Of a DNA stretch of 12,475 nt, positions 7,420 through 12,475 are shown piece by piece; position 1 is the first letter of the stretch; every line of letters begins with the position of its first letter. Position numbers and translations under genes: made by a program. The stretch is from JBHIBA01 sp046758845 (GTDB taxonomy: Bacteria > UBA8248 > JACPRG01 > G963555815). The notes below the pieces were generated by a model, which was not told the origin of the DNA, searched no databases, and saw only the letters and a program-made list of their open reading frames with translations. The stretch is taken from positions 1 through 12,475 of the forward strand of contig JBHIBA010000122.1 in assembly GCA_046758845.1 (NCBI GenBank), written 5' to 3'.

Positions 7420-7808
7420 GGGCGCCAAAGCTGGGCAGTTGTTTTGGGTCACTCGGGCTGACGCTTATCTTGGTTCTGAGCGTGTGCCTCTCCCCGGTGG
7501 AGGTACGCGCCCACGTATTCCCCGTAGGTTCAAATCCGCGGGTCGGCTCGACAGTGAAAAGGGCCCCGACAGTCGTCCGAATCCAGTACGACGGAGAGGT
7601 CGAGCGGGCCTTCAGCATCATCTCTGTGTTCACGAGTGACGGAATACAGGTTGACAAGAAAAACACTCATGTTTCCCCCGAGGACCGGACGGTTTTGGAG
7701 GTGAACCTGCTTCCCCTTCAGCCTGGGATGTACACGGTTCGCTGGACCGCCCTGGCGACCGACGGCCATGTGACCCAAGGCAGTTATCACTTCACCGTCA
7801 AGCAGTAG
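7407..7808 (+). CDS. copC: CopC-like periplasmic copper-binding protein
   Basis: A 133-residue secreted CopC-domain protein. A signal peptide (hydrophobic core at about 13-29, cleavage VRA|H) leaves His36 as the new N-terminus. In CopC proteins this His is one arm of the Cu(II) site. Near the C-terminus Asp119-Gly-His121 supplies the expected Asp/His pair. The Met-rich Cu(I) loop of the classical Pseudomonas protein is missing, so this looks like a Cu(II)-only type. The core (GSNPRVGSTVKRAP, then YTVRWTALATDGHVTQGSYHF) is diagnostic of the family. The reading frame begins at GTG 7407 inside the barrel gene; GTG 7416, in a GTGA overlap with the upstream stop, is an equally good start nine bases later. 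Confidence 0.9.
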   Translation: MDTVRAPKLGSCFGSLGLTLILVLSVCLSPVEVRAHVFPVGSNPRVGSTVKRAPTVVRIQYDGEVERAFSIISVFTSDGIQVDKKNTHVSPEDRTVLEVNLLPLQPGMYTVRWTALATDGHVTQGSYHFTVKQ

Positions 7809-7812
7809 GCCG

Positions 7813-9612
7813 ATGGAGCTCTGGCTGCCTCGCGCCGCGCAATACGTCGGGCTTGTCCTCCTCATGTCGTGGCCCGTTTTTTGCCTCCTGGTGGTGCGGC
7901 CATCTGTCTTTGCGGCCGGGGTCCGCCCTGAATCCTTTGAGCGGCCAATGCTCGCTCTTTGGCGCCGGCTATGGTTGCCTGCAGCGTTATTGCTTTGCGC
8001 CGGGGGCGTGGCGGATATCGTCGCGAATACACTGACCGTGCGCTTTCCGGAGCAGCCGCTGGCCGGTGCTGGGTGGCTTTACCTCACCGCGACGCGCTAT
8101 GGCCGATTTGCAGGCCTCCGGGTCTTCATCGCGATTTGCATGGCGTGGGGAGCGTTTTCTTTTCTCCGCCACGGACGGTTCCGGACGGGTCTCGTCTCTT
8201 TGTTGCTCGGCCTCGCCGGGATCGCGACGTTCAGCCTCTCCGGCCATGCCGCAAGCCAGGGCACGGGATTCACGCGGGCGCTCGACTTGATCCACGGAGG
8301 AGCCGTTTCGCTTTGGGCGGGCGGCTTGATTTCGTTCGCCCTTAACAGGCACGACAGTCTGCAGGGCCAGGATGATGGAGAACAGCGGAGAATCCTCGCC
8401 GGCTTAACGCGCCGATTTTCTTGGATGGCGGTCGCCACAGTCGCGGCCCTTCTAACCACAGGCGTGCTTCTTGCGCGAAACAACCTCTACGGCCCGGAAG
8501 CCCTCCTGGAAAGTCCTTATGGCCGCCCGCTCGGGCTCAAGCTCTTGCTGACGGCGGTTGCGTTGACGGCCGCCGGCGTCAATTTGCTCGTCCTCCGCCC
8601 GCTGCTCGCAGACGAAACGAAATCTCCGACCGCCCGATTTTCAATCACCGCGTCGCATCTAAGAACATTAGTCCGGGTGGAGGCCGTCTGCGTGCTCGCG
8701 GCCTTGGTGGCGGCCGGGTTTCTGACTGCCCAGTCACCCACCCCTGCGTGGGGAGAGCTTCGCACGCGCGTAACGCGGGTTGTCGATTTCCCTTCGATGC
8801 GCGCCACCGTTGCACTGCAACCTGCCGCTCCCCGCACGGTCCGGATCTCAATCTTCCCACAACCCAAAGAGGCGGGCAGTCTGCCGAATGCCTTTGATCT
8901 GGATGCCACGATGCCGGGCCACGACATGGGAGAATACCGCGCCCGCGCAATGCGGCGGCCGGGATGGCGATACGTGGCCGATATGCCGCTCCCGATGCCG
9001 GGGCTCTGGGAGATTGCCGTGAACCCACAAGGCGCCGAAGGCCAAGCGCGAGTGCGATTTGTCGCGGAGGGTGGAAGCGGCTATATCCCGAATTATCGTT
9101 TCGCACCGAGGGCGGCCCTCGACAACGCAGGTGCGGTTGCCCAGGCAGTATTGAGTCTGTTACTGGCCCTTGCCGGGGGGATCCTGATTTGGGCGGGCCA
9201 AAGTCGCTGGTGGCCTCTCGTCGCCTCTGTAGTGGGAGCAGGATTGGCCCTTTTCGGCGCTTTCGGTTTTCTCTCTCTGACTTATGTGAGAGCGTACCCC
9301 ACGACGTACGTCCGCAACCCGGTGCCTGACGCGCCTCGTGAGGTTGAGGCTGGAGCGAAACTTTTTTCCGCCGCCTGTATGGATTGCCACGGCCCTCTAG
9401 GCCGCGGTGACGGGCCTTCGGCCGCGTCCCTTAGGGCGCTTCCCGATTTTGCCGATCCCCACATGGAGAGTCATCGCGACGGAGAGCTTTACTGGTGGAT
9501 CCGCTACGGAGTCTCGGAGACCCAAATGCCGGCCTATGAAGATGCGCTGAGCGAAATCCAGACTTGGCAAGTCGTTCGTTTCCTCCGGACGCTCCCTTCA
9601 CGCGCGCGATAG
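7813..9612 (+). CDS. CopD-like membrane protein fused to a periplasmic beta domain and C-terminal cytochrome c
   Basis: A 599-residue multi-domain protein. Residues 1-306 form about eight membrane helices with CopD features, including SGHAASQG and DLIHGGAVSLWAGG, linked in the family to copper import. Residues about 310-430 form an extracytoplasmic beta domain resembling FixH/YtkA-type domains, with a metal-ligand-like MPGHDMG. Two more helices follow (about 437-482). The C-terminus (about 505-599) is a class I-type cytochrome c: Cys522-Met-Asp-Cys525-His526 binds haem, and Met572 in ETQMPAYED is the likely sixth ligand. The ATG at 7813 is four bases after the CopC-like stop, so the two should work together. 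Ordinary CopD is about half this length. Copper redox or copper delivery linked to respiration is an inference. Confidence 0.9.
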   Translation: MELWLPRAAQYVGLVLLMSWPVFCLLVVRPSVFAAGVRPESFERPMLALWRRLWLPAALLLCAGGVADIVANTLTVRFPEQPLAGAGWLYLTATRYGRFAGLRVFIAICMAWGAFSFLRHGRFRTGLVSLLLGLAGIATFSLSGHAASQGTGFTRALDLIHGGAVSLWAGGLISFALNRHDSLQGQDDGEQRRILAGLTRRFSWMAVATVAALLTTGVLLARNNLYGPEALLESPYGRPLGLKLLLTAVALTAAGVNLLVLRPLLADETKSPTARFSITASHLRTLVRVEAVCVLAALVAAGFLTAQSPTPAWGELRTRVTRVVDFPSMRATVALQPAAPRTVRISIFPQPKEAGSLPNAFDLDATMPGHDMGEYRARAMRRPGWRYVADMPLPMPGLWEIAVNPQGAEGQARVRFVAEGGSGYIPNYRFAPRAALDNAGAVAQAVLSLLLALAGGILIWAGQSRWWPLVASVVGAGLALFGAFGFLSLTYVRAYPTTYVRNPVPDAPREVEAGAKLFSAACMDCHGPLGRGDGPSAASLRALPDFADPHMESHRDGELYWWIRYGVSETQMPAYEDALSEIQTWQVVRFLRTLPSRAR

Positions 9613-10045
9613 GAAAAGCAAAGGCCCCATACTCCCGGCCAAGACCCGCCAAAGTTGAACCGGGCCAAGTCATCTTCGCGAAGGTGGAGTCAAGCGCCCC
9701 GGTCCTGCGCCCCTGGCGGGAATTGTGCACCCAATTTCTGTGTACAAAGACCTCTCCCCGACCCTGGAAAGCGCCGACGAGTCCGGAAACCGCCCGCTCT
9801 CGGTCTTGACTCTGGTATGCTGGGTGAATTCACCTGCGAAATCTTGACTTTGGGGACAAGTGGAAGCCGCCCGGCAAAGGCCCGACCAGTGGGTTCGCGA
9901 ACTGGAGGGGGCGGAGGCCCTTGCCCGCGGGCGAATCCGCAAGGTTTTGCTTTCGACTTACGGACGCGCGACGCGAGTTTACCTGCCCTCGATCCGGTTG
10001 TAGGATGAGATAAGGCCCAATAAATTGCGGGAGATTCAGCGTTCC
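9613..10045. other. Gene-poor intergenic stretch
   Basis: About 430 bases with no convincing gene. An open frame at 9655-10008 has Pro/Arg/Ser-rich, shadow-like composition and no binding site. Visible sequence features are a 12-base perfect palindrome GGTGAATTCACC (9823-9834) and two copies of TCTTGACTYTGG, 38 bases apart (9804-9815 and 9842-9853). The TTGACT in each copy resembles a -35 box, but I found no -10 box at 16-18 bases. No terminator with a T-tract was seen after the fusion gene. The promoter of the FIST gene is presumably here but cannot be pinpointed. Confidence 0.5.
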
Positions 10046-11236
10046 ATGAAAAGTCGAGCGACCTTAGCGGGATCCGGTCTATCGGGGAATTCGGACACCC
10101 TGCGTGCAGCCTCCGAGGCGGCCGATCAGGCCATGGCCCGAATGGGCGTCAACCGGGTCGACTGGGCGGTGGTCTTCGCAACGGTGCACCACTTTGCCGC
10201 ATACCGGAAGATGATGGAAGCGGTCGCCGAAAGCACGGGGGCGGCGAAGCTCGTGGGGTGCAGCGGTTCCGGCGTCCTCACGGAGGAGGGGGAGATCGAA
10301 GGCGCCCCGGGGATCGCCGTCCTGGCCGTAGTGTCTCCTTCGCTTCAAGCCTACCCCTTCCTGGAACGCCCTATTGAGAGCCGTCCCGACGACGCCGCTC
10401 TGGCCATCGCCGAAGAAGTTCGGCCTCACGTATCGGCGCGCTCGGCCTTGGTTCTTTTCCCCGACACGTACCACCTGAATCCCCAGCCGTTTCTCTCTTC
10501 CCTGGAAGAGGAGCTGGGGCCCGTTCAGCTTATAGGCGGCGGCGCCTCCGAGGACGGATCGCAGGGCCGGACTTACCAATTCTATGGGAGCCGAATCGAG
10601 TCGAACGCTGTGGTGGGCATGCTCCTGACGGGAACCGCCTCCGTGGACGTCCGGATGACCCAGGCCTGCCGGCCCCTGGGACCAACCCTGGTGGTGACGG
10701 GTGCAGAGAGGAACGTCATCTATGAATTGGGAGGCCGCCCGGCGTTTGAGGTGTTTCAAGATGCCGCCGGGGAGGAGCTGATGCGCGACCTGCGCAAAGC
10801 GGTCACAACCGTATTCGTGGGCCTGCCGATGGATTTGGACCAGGAAGAGATCGATCGGGGACAATACCTGATCCGAAACGTCGTGGGCGTCGACCCCGAA
10901 TCGGGGGCCATCGCCATCGCCGACGAGGTCCGTACCGGGCAGATCCTCACCTTCGCCCTTCGCGAGCCGGTCGGCGCCAGGGAAGACCTGATGCGGATGG
11001 CATCCGGCCTCCGGAAAGATCGCCCGCCGGTCGCCTTTGGGATGTACTTCAATTGCATGGCGCGCGGGCGGGGTCTCTACGGAGAGGCGGGCGTCGACTC
11101 CCGCACGCTGCGAGAGAGCCTCGAAGGAGCCCCCGTGGCCGGGTTCTTCACGGGCTCGGAGATCGCCTCCATCGGTGGGAAAACCCGCCTTCACCAATAT
11201 TCGGGGGTTTTGCTTCTGGTTTCGAACCCAGCGTAG
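10046..11236 (+). CDS. FIST-domain protein (FIST N and C), stand-alone
   Basis: A 396-residue protein made only of a FIST N domain (about 1-220) and FIST C domain (about 230-390). FIST is a predicted small-ligand sensory module, often fused to kinases or cyclases. Visible family features are LVGCSGSGVLTEEGE in the N half, a Gly-rich LIGGGASEDG, and C-terminal AFGMYFNCMARGRGLYGEAG and GAPVAGFFTGSEIASIGG. There is no signal peptide, membrane helix or output domain, so any partner is elsewhere. I prefer ATG 10046. TTG 10025, seven codons upstream, is possible because GGGAG at 10029-10033 is rather far (12 bases) from the ATG. The neighbours give no clear hint of the ligand. Confidence 0.87.
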   Translation: MKSRATLAGSGLSGNSDTLRAASEAADQAMARMGVNRVDWAVVFATVHHFAAYRKMMEAVAESTGAAKLVGCSGSGVLTEEGEIEGAPGIAVLAVVSPSLQAYPFLERPIESRPDDAALAIAEEVRPHVSARSALVLFPDTYHLNPQPFLSSLEEELGPVQLIGGGASEDGSQGRTYQFYGSRIESNAVVGMLLTGTASVDVRMTQACRPLGPTLVVTGAERNVIYELGGRPAFEVFQDAAGEELMRDLRKAVTTVFVGLPMDLDQEEIDRGQYLIRNVVGVDPESGAIAIADEVRTGQILTFALREPVGAREDLMRMASGLRKDRPPVAFGMYFNCMARGRGLYGEAGVDSRTLRESLEGAPVAGFFTGSEIASIGGKTRLHQYSGVLLLVSNPA

Positions 11237-11418
11237 GCCCTAGCCAATGACTTCCCCCGACCAGACGGTCAGATCTTCCGAAACCGACACACCCCGGGAT
11301 TAAAATCATTTCTCGCAGGGTTTGCTGATCAGGGATCGCTCCGTAGACTCACCAGAAGAGAGAGGCGGTGGATTGCCCATCGCCGTATGCGCCTCCGCAA
11401 ACTCGAAAGGAGGTCCAC

Positions 11419-12282
11419 ATGGACCGGCGAATTCTCGATCTGTTCAACAACTATCGCCACACGACGATGGATCGGCGCGTGTTTTTGGAACGGCTGGCGA
11501 AGCTCGCAGGGGGCGCTGCGGCGGCTGTCGCTCTTCTACCGCTCTTGGAAGGGAATCCCGAAGCCGCGATCATTTCTCCGGAAGACCCCCGGCTTAGCAC
11601 GGAGACCGTCCGTCTCCGAGGCCCGGCGGGCGAGATCAGCGCGTACCAGGCCCGGCCGAAGGACAAGGCGGCCACCAGACTCCCCGGCGTCCTGGTGATT
11701 CACGAAAACCGCGGCCTGAACCCCCATATCCGTGACGTCGCGCGCCGCGCGGCGCTGGCGGGCTACAACGCCCTGGCGCCCGACCTCCTTTCCCGCAAGG
11801 GCGGAACGCCGCCTGTGCAGCAGGAGGCTATCGCCGCCATTCGATCCCTCAATCCCTCGGACACCATCGCCGACCTGAAGGCCGCGCTCACTTACCTGAA
11901 GGGGCGGGCGGACGTGCGCGGGGACCGCCTGGGGGTTGTGGGATTCTGCTGGGGTGGGGGGATGACCAACCGGCTGGCGACGGCCGCGCCCGAGCTGAGG
12001 GCCGCTGCGGCCTTCTACGGTCCGGTCCCGCCGCTCTCCGACGTACGGAAGATCAAGGCCCACATGCTCCTCATCTACGGCGGAAACGATCGGTGGGTCA
12101 ACAAGGGCATCCCGGGTTACAAAGAGGCGCTGGACGAGGCGGGCGTGAGTTACGAAATGAAGACGTACCCGGGCGCTGAACACGCTTTCCACAACGACAC
12201 GGGCCCGGCCCGCTACAACGCCGAGGCCGCCAAGGACGCCTGGGCGCGCACGTTGGCCCTCTTCGCCAAACAGCTGAGTTGA
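11419..12282 (+). CDS. Dienelactone hydrolase family protein, with twin-arginine-like signal
   Basis: A 287-residue alpha/beta hydrolase of the dienelactone hydrolase family. The triad is visible: nucleophile Cys177 in GFCWGG, Asp224 in YGGNDRW, and His255 in GAEHAFHND. Glu96 in IHENRGL is the family's activating residue. The N-terminus has MDRRVFLERLAKLAGG (residues 17-32), a twin-arginine pattern before an Ala/Leu-rich stretch, suggesting folded export to the periplasm. The ATG at 11419 is five bases after AAAGGAGG (11406-11413); the longer frame from 11368 lacks this support. The natural substrate is unknown; such proteins cleave lactones or esters. It stands alone, and strong hairpins follow its stop. 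Confidence 0.92.
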   Translation: MDRRILDLFNNYRHTTMDRRVFLERLAKLAGGAAAAVALLPLLEGNPEAAIISPEDPRLSTETVRLRGPAGEISAYQARPKDKAATRLPGVLVIHENRGLNPHIRDVARRAALAGYNALAPDLLSRKGGTPPVQQEAIAAIRSLNPSDTIADLKAALTYLKGRADVRGDRLGVVGFCWGGGMTNRLATAAPELRAAAAFYGPVPPLSDVRKIKAHMLLIYGGNDRWVNKGIPGYKEALDEAGVSYEMKTYPGAEHAFHNDTGPARYNAEAAKDAWARTLALFAKQLS

Positions 12283-12291
12283 TTAAACCTT

Positions 12292-12323
12292 CTGGGGGGC
12301 CTTTTTGAAAACCGGCCCCCCAG
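12292..12323 (+). terminator. Strong GC hairpin just after the hydrolase gene
   Basis: CTGGGGGGCC (12292-12301) pairs perfectly with GGCCCCCCAG (12314-12323) over ten bases, with a 12-base loop TTTTTGAAAACC. It begins nine bases after the stop codon. There is no run of T directly after the stem, so it may slow or protect the transcript rather than act as a classical intrinsic terminator. Confidence 0.6.
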
Positions 12324-12335
12324 ACCCCCTGGAAA

Positions 12336-12392
12336 ACTTTTATTTCGCGAAAGAGGACGGCCCTGTAAGGCCGCCCTCTTTCGCATAAAAGT
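12336..12392. terminator. Long two-part hairpin, probable bidirectional terminator
   Basis: The inner arms GCGAAAGAGGACGGCC (12347-12362) and GGCCGCCCTCTTTCGC (12369-12384) pair at 15 of 16 positions around the loop CTGTAA. Outer arms ACTTTTAT (12336-12343) and ATAAAAGT (12385-12392) extend the stem after a three-base bulge (TTC). AT-rich outer arms on a GC-rich stem are typical of terminators that work in both directions. Confidence 0.65.
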
Positions 12393-12423
12393 GGCTTCTT
12401 GGCCGCATGCGGGAGCTGCGTAA

Positions 12424-12444
12424 GGGGGTCCCTTGCGGGCCCCC
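12424..12444. repeat. GC-rich inverted repeat
   Basis: GGGGG and CCC (12424-12432, with a bulged T at 12429) pair with GGG and CCCCC (12437-12444) around TTGC. It is the third hairpin of the cluster at the end of the window and is probably part of the same terminator or repeat element. Confidence 0.4.
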
Positions 12445-12469
12445 AGGGGAGGCCACAAGGGCCTCCCCT
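12445..12469 (+). terminator. Perfect 10-base hairpin at the window end
   Basis: AGGGGAGGCC (12445-12454) and GGCCTCCCCT (12460-12469) are exact reverse complements around ACAAG. The sequence runs on into ATAATT at the window end, so whether a T-tract follows cannot be seen. Confidence 0.5.
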
Positions 12470-12475
12470 ATAATT

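Noticed and set aside
9655..10008. Possible small gene in the gap before the FIST gene
   Set aside because: The product is Pro/Arg/Ser/Gly-rich and low in hydrophobic residues, with no binding site and overlapping alternatives of equal quality. It is probably non-coding.
10079..11197. 372-codon - strand frame
   Set aside because: It is opposite the FIST gene, with shadow-like composition and no recognisable domain.

Overview
This is a GC-rich bacterial window in which every supported gene is on the + strand. It encodes a Gram-negative cell: there is a signal-peptide-bearing predicted outer-membrane barrel, periplasmic proteins and a c-type cytochrome. Several starts are TTG or GTG with good ribosome binding sites. 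The lineage cannot be fixed from sequence reading alone. A deltaproteobacterium in the broad sense, or a Methylomirabilota/Rokubacteria/Nitrospirota-like environmental lineage, would fit. No rRNA, tRNA, CRISPR array or insertion sequence was seen.

Region 1 (about 130-5690) is a tight operon. It encodes a biotin-dependent, sodium-pumping acyl-CoA decarboxylase in the order carboxyltransferase (mmdA), OadG-type small membrane subunit, biotin carrier and OadB-type Na+ channel. This is the mmdADCB order known from Propionigenium. A class III (CaiB/BaiF) CoA-transferase and an FCD-type GntR regulator follow directly. A sigma70-like promoter with an overlapping imperfect palindrome lies upstream. 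My reading is that the transferase makes a dicarboxylyl-CoA (malonyl-, methylmalonyl- or similar), the complex decarboxylates it and exports Na+, and the GntR protein senses the acid or a product. The exact substrate is not visible.

Region 2 (about 5920-9612) looks like a periplasmic copper-handling locus. It holds a small His-rich anchored or exported protein of unknown family, a predicted outer-membrane beta-barrel, a CopC-like copper-binding protein, and a large fusion of a CopD-like membrane domain, a periplasmic beta domain, two more membrane helices and a C-terminal cytochrome c. The last three genes overlap or nearly touch, so they should be co-translated. The CopD-cytochrome c fusion is the most unusual protein in the window.

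Region 3 (about 9613-12475) starts with about 430 bases without a gene. It then holds a stand-alone FIST-domain sensory protein and a dienelactone-hydrolase-family protein with a twin-arginine-like signal. A cluster of strong hairpins, probably terminators or a repeated intergenic element, closes the window.
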